Origin: Kosakonia cowanii JCM 10956 = DSM 18146
GTDB lineage: Bacteria > Pseudomonadota > Gammaproteobacteria > Enterobacterales > Enterobacteriaceae
Direction: 5' to 3'
NCBI RefSeq assembly: GCF_001975225.1
Contig: NZ_CP019445.1
Span: forward strand, 3,038,001 to 3,102,000
Length of the DNA stretch: 64,000 bases
Positions within the stretch are counted from its first letter, which is position 1. Each line of letters starts with the position of its first letter. This document shows, piece by piece, positions 52,425-61,673 of the stretch. The translations under genes and the position numbers were made by a program. The notes under the pieces are model-generated. The model worked only from the letters and a program-made list of their open reading frames with translations. It made no database searches and was not told the origin of the DNA.

Positions 52425-52576
52425 TTGCCTACTAGTTGTGCTTTATGCATACTCACGAAACCCATTATTTCACTAACTTGAATGATTTTGCCCCTTGCTT
52501 TTTTCGAGTGATTTTAATAGTGGATTATCATAAAGGTAATCCTCGTTTCTTATATTGTCTGCAAAGTGCACCAATA

Positions 52577-53220
52577 TTATCGACTTTTATTCCTATAAAG
52601 TATTTTATTTTTTGAATATATTTGCAAGGTGTCATTGCAAATCGCCATATCTTCATTCTTTAATGCTACTGATATCAAAGAGTAATGATTTTTCCTTTCT
52701 TTTTCATCAATAATTACACACATGTGAGGTGTTAGTGGACATGTTATTGTTGGAAACCTACTTGCTATAGTATCTGTTGAAATATCATGATAAAAGCCAT
52801 CGGCAAAGATAAATTCTTTCTCTTTACTTAGGGGGAGATAAATTGACGCTTCGTTTTTAATATGGGCTGTAATGTTTTTAAGCGCATTTCGCATATTAAT
52901 AGCGATGAATCTATCTTTCTCTTGCACCCGTATCTCATCTCTCAATTTTTCTGCAGTGGCTATGGTTTTATCTCTACGTAGGGGCTTCTAATTGCCAAGG
53001 GAATAATTATTTCGATGAGTGGTTCATGATTTTCTGACGAAAAGCAATTAGATTTGGTAGAGCTTTTTTTTCTCACGCTGAAAATGCTCAACCCGAATTT
53101 CTGATAATGACGTTATTGTTGCATTTAAATTATTGCTTGCTTTGTCAAAAAAATCTCGAAATTTTGATCGAAACCCGTTCTTTTTTCTGGATTGTCGCTG
53201 AGTTTAATTATATGTCCATT
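52577..53220 (-). pseudogene. degraded gene, DUF4238-like remnant
   Basis: The minus strand encodes one 122-codon open piece at the 3' end (EKDRFIAINMRNALKN ... FPTITCPLTPHMCVII). Upstream of it are two further protein-like pieces in other frames: NATITSLSEIRVEHF with FSSENHEPLIEIIIPL, and NGHIIKLSDNPEKRTGFDQN. Together they look like one gene broken by at least two frameshifts and lacking its 5' end. The layout (a PLTP-type segment near the C-terminus) recalls DUF4238 proteins, but this assignment is tentative. The region is A/T-rich like the cassette before it. Confidence 0.4.
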
Positions 53221-53328
53221 TTGTATTACAGCTAAGGATTTGCCGGATGTCGTCAGGGAGGGTTTGCCGCTGAGCGGAATCCGTGACAATACTCTTTAAA
53301 TCGTCATCACCTGACCGAAAATGATCCA

Positions 53329-53929
53329 ATGGCGCTTGCTGCAGAGGCCTCTGAACTCATTACGTTTACGCAAACTGTCGACGCGAAATCGCTTTCTCGT
53401 GCCGCGGCTGAACTGGGCATTCCCAGCGCAACCCTGAGCCGGCGGATTGCGCAGCTTGAAGAAAAGCTGGATGCACGTCTGCTCCTGCGGACAACCCGGA
53501 GCCTGGTGCTGACGGATCTGGGTATTATCTTTTATAAAGAGGCCATCATCGCGCCTGAGGCGATAAGACAGGCTGAGCAAAGCGTCTCCAGAAACGGAGG
53601 CGGTTTACGGGGTTACTTACGCGTATCGCTTCCTCCCTGTATGAAAAAAAGCTTCCGCACTATGCTGTGAGGCTGCCATTGATAGCCATGGCATTGCACT
53701 TTTGCTTGAAGAGTTGATTCGGGAATATTTGCAACTGGTCGCTCTTGTCCCGGTACTGAGAGATATCATCGGCACTGAAATGCAGATTGCAGTGGTATAC
53801 CCGGATCGTCACTTTTTATTGCCCCAGGTGCGAGCTTTTATCGATGCAGTCTTTAGCTGGGTAGCTTCAGAGCGTGGGGAGAATAAGCGTCGTACGTATG
53901 GTGAAGAACAAACAGATAGATCGTCCTGA
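53329..53929 (+). pseudogene. LysR-family regulator with internal deletion
   Basis: The 5' part encodes a normal LysR N-terminus: FTQTVDAKSLSRAAAELG and ATLSRRIAQLEEKLDARLLLRTTR, reaching about residue 105. After a frame change at about 53640-53670 the reading continues as SHGIALLLEELIREYLQL and PDRHFLLPQVRAFIDAVF, the C-terminal part of the effector domain. The middle of the domain, about 130 residues, is missing. The remnant could give only a DNA-binding fragment. It is followed by the bidirectional terminator shared with the chemoreceptor gene. Confidence 0.8.
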
Positions 53930-53934
53930 AGGAT

Positions 53935-53961
53935 AAAAGCGCTGCCAGAGCAGCGCTTTTT
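53935..53961. terminator. bidirectional terminator
   Basis: AAAAGCGCTG-CCAGAG-CAGCGCTTTT with T-run on both strands. It serves the LysR remnant and the convergent chemoreceptor gene. Confidence 0.85.
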
Positions 53962-53993
53962 AGTAATTAATAATCCTGTGTAAAAGTCAAAAA

Positions 53994-55652
53994 TCAGAAA
54001 CTTTCCCAGTCTGTATTAGTTGCTGTACTGCTGCCCGATGCGGGTTTTTTTTGCAGCTGCTGTGTTCTGGCGATCGGCGCGCTTACCGTTTTTCCGACAT
54101 ACCCTGTATTTTCATTAAGCGTAAAAGTAGAGACCAGGCTCGACAAGGTTTCAGCCTGCTCCTGCAGGGATTTAGATGCCGAAGAGGCTTCTTCAACCAG
54201 TGAGGCGTTTTGCTGGGTAACTTCATCCATTTGCCCGATCGCCAGGTGAACCTGCTCAATACCCTTACTCTGCTCAGTGGTCGCAGCCGCAATTTCGTTA
54301 ACCAAATCTGCGACCTGACGGACAGCATTGCTCACATTTTCAGTGTTACTTCCCACATTCGCTGCCTGGTTAAGACCCTGCTCAACCTGGGAAACAGAGA
54401 GTGAAATGAGATCTTTAATTTCACGGGCAGCAGAGGACGAGCGCTGTGCCAGAGTACGCACTTCAGAAGCAACCACCGCAAATCCTCGGCCATGCTCACC
54501 TGCACGCGCGGCTTCTACCGCAGCGTTAAGCGCCAGGATGTTGGTCTGGAAGGCGATACCTTCAATAAGGCCTGTAATATCGGAGATCTTTTCTGAGCTT
54601 CCGCGAATCTCTGACATCGTTTCCAGCATCTGGCTGACTGCGCCCGCATTCATGCTCGATAAACTGTTAGCGTTATTCGCCAGTTCGCTTGCCTGAACTG
54701 CGCCATCGGCATTCTGGCGCACGGTTTCACTCAGGGTAGCCATACTGGCAGAGGTCTGCTCCAGAGAGGCGGCCTGCTCTTCCGTTCGTGATGACAGGTC
54801 TTCGTTCCCTGCGGCAATCTGAGCGGAGCCCGTACTGACCGATTGTGCAGCATGGTTCACCGATAACAGCGTTGTTGAAACCTTTTCCAGCAGGCCGTTA
54901 AACGCTGATGCAGTCTGGCCTATTTCATCGTTTCTGTAGACAGTGGCAACCTGAGTCAGATCGAGACTATTACTGACCTCTGTCATGGTGCTCTTTATGC
55001 TGTTAAGGCTGCGCTTGATGCCCTGAATAATAGTGATGGAAAACAGACCAAGCAGAAGGATCACCACTGCTGCGGCGCTGGTCATCATCCACCACGTTTT
55101 GGCATAAATTGTCTTGTTTTGTTCTCTCAGGGCCTCACCGATTTTTATATTTAATTCAATCTGATTGGTGAAATCGGCTTCCATTTTACGCGATGCAGCA
55201 CCCACACCATCTTCACTTTTAAGAAGAGACAGGGATAACGCATTGTCGTGGTTTTTTGAGGCCGCTAAGAAAGCAGGTAACGCTGCACGAACGGCTTCGA
55301 TATTTCGGTATGCCTGCTCGGTCATCGCTTTATCTTCATCGCTGGAAATATCATTTGCCATGTAATAATCCGTGAGCGATTTCAGCGTGTTAAGCAGGCT
55401 GTTTATTCTCTCTTCAGCCGCGGCCTGGCCAGCACTGTCTAAAGCCGTCTGGTGACGGTAAAACGAGATGCCCAGCTGGCTGGTGGTGCTGATTGATTTA
55501 TTCAAATCCTTAATGCTGGGTATGGCATTGACCTGGACATACTCAAAGCGCGACTGGAAACCCGAAATCACGGAAAGTGAGACGGCAACAACCGCGAAAA
55601 GTGATATAGCGAGCAAAGAAAATGCTAGCGACAAACGCTGTGTGATAGACAT
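53994..55652 (-). CDS. methyl-accepting chemotaxis protein, Tsr/Tar type
   Basis: Transmembrane chemoreceptor of 552 residues. TM1 lies at about 8-30, followed by a four-helix-bundle periplasmic ligand domain (about 35-185), TM2 at about 188-212, HAMP, then the methylation helices and the highly conserved signalling tip ([23 protein letters not shown], given here in part). The C-terminal pentapeptide DWESF resembles the NWETF sequence that binds CheR and CheB, so this is a major-type receptor. The ligand is unknown. A sigma-28 promoter lies upstream. Confidence 0.9.
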   Translation of the reverse strand: MSITQRLSLAFSLLAISLFAVVAVSLSVISGFQSRFEYVQVNAIPSIKDLNKSISTTSQLGISFYRHQTALDSAGQAAAEERINSLLNTLKSLTDYYMANDISSDEDKAMTEQAYRNIEAVRAALPAFLAASKNHDNALSLSLLKSEDGVGAASRKMEADFTNQIELNIKIGEALREQNKTIYAKTWWMMTSAAAVVILLLGLFSITIIQGIKRSLNSIKSTMTEVSNSLDLTQVATVYRNDEIGQTASAFNGLLEKVSTTLLSVNHAAQSVSTGSAQIAAGNEDLSSRTEEQAASLEQTSASMATLSETVRQNADGAVQASELANNANSLSSMNAGAVSQMLETMSEIRGSSEKISDITGLIEGIAFQTNILALNAAVEAARAGEHGRGFAVVASEVRTLAQRSSSAAREIKDLISLSVSQVEQGLNQAANVGSNTENVSNAVRQVADLVNEIAAATTEQSKGIEQVHLAIGQMDEVTQQNASLVEEASSASKSLQEQAETLSSLVSTFTLNENTGYVGKTVSAPIARTQQLQKKPASGSSTATNTDWESF

Positions 55653-55691
55653 AAGAACCCTGGTGTTATTAGTAAATGGAGCAAAAAGGGG

Positions 55692-55718
55692 TTATCGACG
55701 CCGCTTTTAAAGGCTTTA
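55692..55718 (-). promoter_or_regulatory. sigma-28 (FliA) promoter of the first chemoreceptor gene
   Basis: On the minus strand TAAAGCCT-N11-GTCGATAA, against the consensus TAAAGTTT-N11-GCCGATAA, 40 bases upstream of the start codon. Spacing is exact. Confidence 0.8.
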
Positions 55719-55959
55719 ACGATATTTAATGAATATATTTTTTTTGAAAAAATGGATACTTCCTGAATTTATGCTAGCCAGCTTTTTTTGAGCGAAATTA
55801 ATTTCATTATCTTCTTTCAGGTTAAATAACTTAATTAATTACTGGTGCGAAAGTGATTGATGCATAACAACAAATATTTAATAAAACAGATCGAATCATA
55901 ACCACGATACCTTTTAACCTGATGGCTTTCGTGGTTATTCAGGTGGGCAAAAATCCCTT
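55719..55959. other. non-coding AT-rich interval
   Basis: No convincing gene. A hairpin AACCACGA ... TCGTGGTT lies at about 55900-55937, without a T-run on the minus strand. Confidence 0.35.
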
Positions 55960-56120
55960 TTAGCCCGTTAATTGAACCCGCTCAACGTGAACTCTTCGTC
56001 CGACAGCCAGCCGGGTATATGCGCCCGCGAGTGCCATCGCTACCGTTAATATCAACGGTAACGGCTGGCTGCTGTCGTTACCCGGCAGCAGCGGGCCGAA
56101 TGCGGCCATCAGGGACCCTT
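55960..56120 (-). pseudogene. C-terminal tail of an MFS-type transporter
   Basis: In one minus-strand frame the sequence reads GSLMAAFGPLLPG, then SQPLPLILTVAMALAGAYTRL and VERVQLTG before a stop. This is the kind of last helix and tail seen in major facilitator transporters. Nothing of the rest is present: the second chemoreceptor gene ends directly before it on the same strand. It looks like the stump of a gene whose 5' part was replaced. GC content is higher than that of the flanking intergenic DNA. Confidence 0.45.
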
Positions 56121-56123
56121 TAG

Positions 56124-57674
56124 TCAGGCAAGTTTGAAAACCGCAGCCGAGCGGTTCAGATGAGCCGCCTGATCCTCCAGCGATGCGGCAGCAGCGGCGG
56201 CCTGTTGAACCAGTGCGGCGTTTTGTTGGGTCACTTCATCCATTTGGGTGATAGCGATGCTGACATGCTCAATACCGTTCACCTGCTCGCCGGAGGCGGT
56301 GTAGATTTCGGCCATAATTGCAGAGACGTTGTTGATCGCGGTGACTACCCCGGTCATGGTTTTGCCCGCTTGCGCGACCAGGTCGGTGCCTTCCGATATG
56401 CGGCTATTCGAGGCTTCAATCAGTGCCTTAATCTCTTTTGCCGCCGTTGCGCTGCGCTGGGCAAGCGCGCGCACTTCGCTTGCCACTACGGCGAAGCCAC
56501 GGCCTTGCTCACCGGCGCGGGCTGCTTCCACCGCAGCATTAAGCGCCAGGATGTTGGTCTGGAAAGCGATGCTTTCAATGGTGCTGATGATATCGCCCAC
56601 GCTTTTCGAGCTGTCAAAGATAGCCGCCATGGTGGTGACGACTTTATCCACAACTTTGCCTCCCTGCTGCGCGACGTCGGACGCGTCAGACGCAAGGCTG
56701 CTGGCGTTTTGCGCGTTAGAGGCATTTTGCCTTACTGTCGCCGTCAGTTGCTCCATGCTGGCTGAGGTTTCTTCCAGTGAGGCAGCCTGCTGTTCCGTTC
56801 GTACAGAGAGATCGGTATTACCCATCGCGACCTCTTTAGACGCGCTGTCGATAGAGGTCGCGGCGGTCTGGATATCAGAGACGACTTTTTTGAGCTGCTC
56901 CTGCATGGCGGTCAGGGTGACGATCAGAACACCGGCTTCATCTTTTGAACGAGCGACCAGGCGGGTGGAGAGATCGCCCGAGGCAATCGCCTTCGCTGCG
57001 TTTACCGCTTCCCCAAGCGGAAGGGTGATGGAACGGGCGAGGGCATAGCCCAAACCTGAAGCGATAAGTACACCTAACAGCGCGCCGATAAACAACGCCA
57101 GCCGGGTCTGCGTTTCAACGGAGTCGACAGAACCCTGACGCTCGCCGAGCAGTTTTTTTTCATTGTTGACGATTTCATCAATGGTGGCGCGCATTTGATC
57201 CATCTGCTGCTTGCCGGTGTTAGCTTCGAAGGCGGCATTGAAATCGGCCTGCGTCATGGTCCCGGCATTGAGTGCACGACGATGATCCAGCAATTCAGTA
57301 ACAAACTTATTCCCCCACTCTTGCTCCTGCTGAAGCAAATTATTCAGGCGATCCTGCTGAGTAGGGTTATCAGAAGTTAAGCTTTTCGTTTCCTGCAAAA
57401 CTTTAACGAAATCCTCTTTGCCTGAGCTCCACGGAGCCAGCATTTCCTCTTTGCCATTAATGGCATAGCCGCGTAGTCCGGTTTCCATATTTACCAGGTC
57501 CTGGGTCAAGGCACGGCTTTTATCAATGACGCGCCAGCTATGTATATTCCATTCGTTGGTACTGACAATTCTGGAAAAGTTATTGTAGAAAGTGGCGCAG
57601 AGTAATAGCAGCAAAATTAAAACGGCACCAAAGGCAAAAAAGAACTTTTTCTTGATAGGTAAATTTTTGAACAT
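56124..57674 (-). CDS. methyl-accepting chemotaxis protein with CHASE3-type sensor
   Basis: Chemoreceptor of 516 residues. TM1 at about 10-30 is followed by a CHASE3-like periplasmic helical domain (about 38-180; [20 protein letters not shown] is typical), TM2 at about 190-212, HAMP, and a signalling domain with the tip [20 protein letters not shown]. It ends RSAAVFKLA, without the NWETF-type pentapeptide, so it would depend on other receptors for adaptation. The ligand is unknown. A perfect-spacing sigma-28 promoter precedes it. Confidence 0.9.
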   Translation of the reverse strand: MFKNLPIKKKFFFAFGAVLILLLLLCATFYNNFSRIVSTNEWNIHSWRVIDKSRALTQDLVNMETGLRGYAINGKEEMLAPWSSGKEDFVKVLQETKSLTSDNPTQQDRLNNLLQQEQEWGNKFVTELLDHRRALNAGTMTQADFNAAFEANTGKQQMDQMRATIDEIVNNEKKLLGERQGSVDSVETQTRLALFIGALLGVLIASGLGYALARSITLPLGEAVNAAKAIASGDLSTRLVARSKDEAGVLIVTLTAMQEQLKKVVSDIQTAATSIDSASKEVAMGNTDLSVRTEQQAASLEETSASMEQLTATVRQNASNAQNASSLASDASDVAQQGGKVVDKVVTTMAAIFDSSKSVGDIISTIESIAFQTNILALNAAVEAARAGEQGRGFAVVASEVRALAQRSATAAKEIKALIEASNSRISEGTDLVAQAGKTMTGVVTAINNVSAIMAEIYTASGEQVNGIEHVSIAITQMDEVTQQNAALVQQAAAAAASLEDQAAHLNRSAAVFKLA

Positions 57675-57732
57675 TTGAACCTCGTTCTACAGAGAAAGAC
57701 AGAGCAGCTCCATGAGCCCTAAAACAGATAAG

Positions 57733-57759
57733 TTATCGGCATCGATTAATCTGTCTTTA
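57733..57759 (-). promoter_or_regulatory. sigma-28 (FliA) promoter of the second chemoreceptor gene
   Basis: On the minus strand TAAAGACA-N11-GCCGATAA; the -10 element is identical to the FliA consensus and the -35 differs at two of eight positions. It lies 59 bases before the start. Confidence 0.88.
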
Positions 57760-58082
57760 ACTAAAACTCGGCTAACTACAGGCAACGAAGAATATATCCT
57801 TTTTGCTTTTTTTCTATGCGTCTGATTTTAAGGAGATAGCTCACTGCAAACGCAAGGGGTGAAGCAGGATATATCGTTTGCGCTGGCGGTGTGGCGCAAG
57901 CGGTGCAGTGCAGCGCTGTATCAGCCAGCAAAATCAGAAAGAAATTCTGTGTCTTACATACACAGGATTTCACCATTTTAATTTTCCCTGACGCGCTACA
58001 AAAATGAGGCTCTGCCCGTAGAGAGGGATTAATAAGTCAGACTACGACGTTGTGGTTATTTTCTGATAAACAGTGACTTTCT
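57760..58082. other. non-coding interval
   Basis: Between the second chemoreceptor gene and the hydrolase gene, beyond the sigma-28 promoter, I see no gene, terminator or repeat that can be supported. Confidence 0.4.
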
Positions 58083-59030
58083 TCATGGATATAAGTTCGA
58101 TGAACCCTGCTCTTTTGTTAAAGCCTGTTCCAGAAAATGAATCGCGTTATTTAACGCCTGGTCGGCTTCCGGCAGAGTACCGGCCAGAAGATGCCATACA
58201 TGAAACATCCCAGGCCACACTTCGAGCGTTGTCCGTACGCGCGCTTCGCCTAAATTTGCAGCCAGCCTGATAGCATCGCTCAGCATGACCTCATTCTCAC
58301 CTATCTGGATGAGGATGGGTGCAAGCCCCTGGACATTCGCATAAACCGGGGAGGCATCAGGATGGGTGGCAAGCTCTCTCGCCAGAAAGCATCTTGCCAG
58401 CCTGTTAAGAAAGTCGACGTTACAAAGGGGATCAATCCCGTCACGGGTCGTCGCAGATAAACCGCTATGGATAAGATTAGCCCAGGGCGAGATAGCCACG
58501 CCTGCGGCCGGAAGCGGAATACCCGCGTCACGGGCCTTGCGCATGATCGTCACCACCATCGCGCCACCGGCTGAATCGCCTGTTAGCACGAGATTTTCAG
58601 GCTGAACACCGCTATCGAGAAGGGCACGATAAGCTGAAAAAACATCATCTATTGGCGTTGGGAAAGGGAATTCAGGCGCCTGCCGGTAATCTGGGGTGTA
58701 CACCCTGGCTTTTAGTGCCTTAGCGATACGTCCAGTAAGGCCGCGGTATGCTTCGACCCCGCCATGGACATAGCCGCCGCCATGAATATAAAGCACCACT
58801 CTGCTGCCAATATGTTCATGCCTCTCACTGATCATCGCGGGCGTATTGCCTAACGTGCTTGTTTTGTAGGAGACCCCTTCGATCGCAGGGAAGATTTTTT
58901 CGAGCCCCTGCATATAGTGGGCACGAACTTCAGGCCAGCTGGCTTCTGACGTACCGTATACCTTTTCGACAACCGGACCAGCCGCACTGATCCATCCATC
59001 CAGAGTTTTTTGAGCGTTTTTCGACAACAT
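58083..59030 (-). CDS. alpha/beta hydrolase, HSL (esterase/lipase) family
   Basis: A 315-residue cytoplasmic hydrolase of the hormone-sensitive-lipase group, lacking a signal peptide. The oxyanion motif HGGG is at residues 83-86, the nucleophile Ser153 lies in GDSAGG, and the histidine lies in WPGMFHVWHLLAG near the C-terminus; the acid residue is probably in IGENEVMLSD. Such enzymes cleave short acyl esters; the substrate here is unknown. It is divergent from the LysR gene at 59077, with only 46 bases between, which suggests control by that regulator. Confidence 0.85.
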   Translation of the reverse strand: MLSKNAQKTLDGWISAAGPVVEKVYGTSEASWPEVRAHYMQGLEKIFPAIEGVSYKTSTLGNTPAMISERHEHIGSRVVLYIHGGGYVHGGVEAYRGLTGRIAKALKARVYTPDYRQAPEFPFPTPIDDVFSAYRALLDSGVQPENLVLTGDSAGGAMVVTIMRKARDAGIPLPAAGVAISPWANLIHSGLSATTRDGIDPLCNVDFLNRLARCFLARELATHPDASPVYANVQGLAPILIQIGENEVMLSDAIRLAANLGEARVRTTLEVWPGMFHVWHLLAGTLPEADQALNNAIHFLEQALTKEQGSSNLYP

Positions 59031-59076
59031 TATTGAATCCTCACTGATTGAAATTCTACAATCTGAGTATATTTAA

Positions 59077-60051
59077 ATGATTGGCGAAAAAAGTTCCCCA
59101 ATGACGGGCAGAAAAATCGCGTCGCCAGAGAGTGCTGGCTCAGCTCTGGAAATTAACGCATTACGTATCTTTGTTGCTGTGGCAGAGTCGGGCAGTTTTG
59201 TTGCTGGCGGTAAGGCAATGGGGGTGACGCGCTCTGCCGCGGGCAAAGCCATTGCGCGTTTAGAAGCTTACCTTGAGACCCGGCTTTTTCAGCGTACAAC
59301 CCGCCGTTTGTCGCTTACGACAGAGGGGCACGAATTTTATCATCGTTGCTGCCAGATACTGGAAGATTTAGACGAAGCTGAAGCGACTATCCGTCAGAAT
59401 CTGCCGTTGCCGAAAGGCATCCTCAGACTGACCGTTTCAGAAGGCTACGGCAAAATGATCGTTCTGCCCTTTATCAACGAATTTTTGCGGGCCTCGCCAG
59501 ATATAAGTATTGAAATCAGCTTCAGCGATCGGGTTGTTGACCTCGTAGAAGAGGGGTTCGATCTTGCAATACGTGTAGGCAACGCAACCACCAGTTATCA
59601 ATACATCACCCAGGTGATCGACAGAACAAGCCCACAACTTTGGGCTTCACCTGATTATCTCCGTCAGGCAGGCATGCCTGAATCACTTGCTGAGCTTAAA
59701 GACCACCGTCGACTCGTTTATGGTCTGGGCGCGGCTTCCACCGCATGGACTCTCGTTGATAAAGCGCAGGGACAGGTAACAGTGAACGGCCGCAATCACG
59801 TCAGGTTTGACAGCGGGGATGCCATTCGTACAGCAGCTATAGCCGGGCTGGGTATCGGATTTCTCCCCTCATTTATGGTTGAGAAGGATATTCAGGAAGG
59901 ACGCCTGGCCCAGGTGCTGCCCGACACGCAAGGCGAAGAAGTGGCTATCCATGCTATCTACCCCAACCGGCGACATCTTCCTGTCAGGGTGCGGGCTTTT
60001 ATTGATAGCTTTAAATCTTTCCTCAGTAACAGATTAAGCAGCGGCACATGA
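59077..60051 (+). CDS. LysR-family transcriptional regulator
   Basis: A 324-residue LysR regulator with a short N-terminal extension before the DNA-binding domain (LEINALRIFVAVAESGSF, helix-turn-helix about residues 40-60). The effector domain contains SDRVVDLVEEGFDLAIRVG and IRTAAIAGLGIGFLPSFMV, which places it in the large AaeR/DsdC-like group of single-substrate regulators without further resolution. It faces the divergent hydrolase gene, its likely target. A later start (59101, MTGRK) is possible. Confidence 0.85.
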   Translation: MIGEKSSPMTGRKIASPESAGSALEINALRIFVAVAESGSFVAGGKAMGVTRSAAGKAIARLEAYLETRLFQRTTRRLSLTTEGHEFYHRCCQILEDLDEAEATIRQNLPLPKGILRLTVSEGYGKMIVLPFINEFLRASPDISIEISFSDRVVDLVEEGFDLAIRVGNATTSYQYITQVIDRTSPQLWASPDYLRQAGMPESLAELKDHRRLVYGLGAASTAWTLVDKAQGQVTVNGRNHVRFDSGDAIRTAAIAGLGIGFLPSFMVEKDIQEGRLAQVLPDTQGEEVAIHAIYPNRRHLPVRVRAFIDSFKSFLSNRLSSGT

Positions 60052-60199
60052 CGCTGTATTGTTCGGGAACTCTACGCTGCCAGAAAGGGACGTGTTCATT
60101 CCTGCCCATCCCCGGCACCGAAGTTTTTAAAACCATCGCCCGTGCACGCTCTGCTATTTGAACAACTCTGCGCCCGGATTAAATTCGCGAAAAGCATCA

Positions 60200-61105
60200 T
60201 CACTCAAAATAAGGCCTTAAAACTTCCTCAGTCCACTTCATAAACGCTCTTACACGCGGCGATAAATTGCGCCGGTGTGCGACGATAAATGAGGCGGTGA
60301 GCGGCTCTGGACGCAGGTCAGGCAGGATCTCAACCAGCGCGCCGCGCTGTATATGCATTAACAGTGAAGGGTAGCCACCCTGAATCAATCCCAGACCTGC
60401 AAGACCCGCGTCATGATAGGCCGGAACGCTATTGACCGTGACCGCACCAGGCAGCATCAGCGACTTATAACCGTCGCCCGACGGATACTCCCATCCGTCA
60501 GGTCTGGAACCAAAATTGCGGATGTAATGCACCATCCTGTGCCTTTGGTTAACAAGATCCTCGAGGGTCTCTGGTCTACCAAAGCGGCTGAGATAGCGCG
60601 GGCTGGCGGCATTTATCATGCGCAAATGGCCCAGCGGCCGGGCAATAAGCGTTTCATCGACAATGGGCCCCAGGCGCACCACGCAGTCAAATCCTTCCTG
60701 AACCAGATCGACGCGGCGATCGCTGCTTGACAGCTCTATCTCCAGTTCAGGGTGTGCTTCCAGTAACTGCGGCAGGGCAGGGATCACCACGCTTTGCGCC
60801 AGGATCGCAGGCATATCCACGCGCAACTTTCCCTTTAGCGGCATGCCGGATGTAGTGAACATGGATCGCAGATCGTCGGCTTCAGCAAGTAGATCCCGCG
60901 CACGGGCATAAAAAGCCCGCCCGTCTTCCGTCAGTTGTACACTCCGTGTTGTACGGTGAAGGAGTGTAGCGCCCAGGTCGTGTTCCAGTTCACGCACCAC
61001 CATCGAAGCCCGTCCTTTCTGGATCCCCAGGCTTTCCGCTGCCTGGGTAAAGCTCTTCAGTTCTGCCACTCGAGCAAAAATAACCAGCGGCTCAAGATTC
61101 TTCAT
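60200..61105 (-). CDS. LysR-family transcriptional regulator
   Basis: A 301-residue LysR regulator. The N-terminal helix-turn-helix is in FARVAELKSFTQAAESLG and ELEHDLGATLLHRTTRSVQL. The effector domain has SSDRRVDLVQEGFDCVVRLG and YHDAGLAGLGLIQGGYPSLL. It is divergent from the DUF1330 gene over a 128-base region that presumably holds the LysR binding site. The inducer is not known. Confidence 0.85.
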   Translation of the reverse strand: MKNLEPLVIFARVAELKSFTQAAESLGIQKGRASMVVRELEHDLGATLLHRTTRSVQLTEDGRAFYARARDLLAEADDLRSMFTTSGMPLKGKLRVDMPAILAQSVVIPALPQLLEAHPELEIELSSSDRRVDLVQEGFDCVVRLGPIVDETLIARPLGHLRMINAASPRYLSRFGRPETLEDLVNQRHRMVHYIRNFGSRPDGWEYPSGDGYKSLMLPGAVTVNSVPAYHDAGLAGLGLIQGGYPSLLMHIQRGALVEILPDLRPEPLTASFIVAHRRNLSPRVRAFMKWTEEVLRPYFE

Positions 61106-61233
61106 TGTTCATCCTCAGGGTAACAGTGCGTATTTTCTGGCGCTGTTTATGCAGGTATTAAAACTCAATAGAGTACTTTCACACCGTGTATTTCGCATCA
61201 CGTTTTCTGAAGGCAAATGAGGAGTAAACAGAA

Positions 61234-61527
61234 ATGAACAAAGGTTATTTAATCGGCCATGTGACCGTCTCAAATCATGACGCCTATGCTGAATATGCCC
61301 GCGCAGCGGGGGAGGCTATGCAGGCCTTCGCGCCAAAGATCATTGCCTGGTCCGGGCAGTATGAAAACCTTGAGGGCGAGGCGCATCAACGGCATGTCAT
61401 TTTTGAGTTCACTTCCTTTGACGAGGCTAAACGCTTCTATGAGAGCCCTGAGTATCAGGCGGCAAAAGCACTACGTGCAGGTGCGGCGACCGGCACCTTT
61501 GTTTTGGTTGAAGGTAGTAGCCTTTAA
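61234..61527 (+). CDS. DUF1330 family protein
   Basis: A 97-residue protein with the dimeric alpha/beta-barrel fold of DUF1330: KGYLIGHVTVSNHDAYAEY at the N-terminus, the HVIFEFTSFDEAKRFYESPEY centre and ALRAGAATGTFVLVEG at the end. The function is unknown; relatives occur next to LysR genes and oxidoreductases. The ATG follows GAGGAGTAAACAGAA. It is divergent from the LysR gene at 60200. Confidence 0.85.
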   Translation: MNKGYLIGHVTVSNHDAYAEYARAAGEAMQAFAPKIIAWSGQYENLEGEAHQRHVIFEFTSFDEAKRFYESPEYQAAKALRAGAATGTFVLVEGSSL

Positions 61528-61673
61528 TCAGGCATAAGCGTGGGCGCTTCTCGCGTATGGCTGGATCCTCAACCACATTCAATAAAGGTCACCGCAGACT
61601 AAGAAAAGGGGACATTTGCTCAGGTTGTAACGTTGTAATCAGGGGGGTAAACTTACCGGCACTCGAGTAGACC

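Noticed and set aside
53228..53299. Short plus-strand frame ending in LPDVVREGLPLSGIRDNTL
   Set aside because: Looks like a protein tail, but it is too short, without a start, and could not be tied to any family; not called.
57776..57976. 66-codon frame upstream of the second chemoreceptor gene
   Set aside because: No ribosome-binding site, mixed composition, and it covers promoter-proximal sequence.
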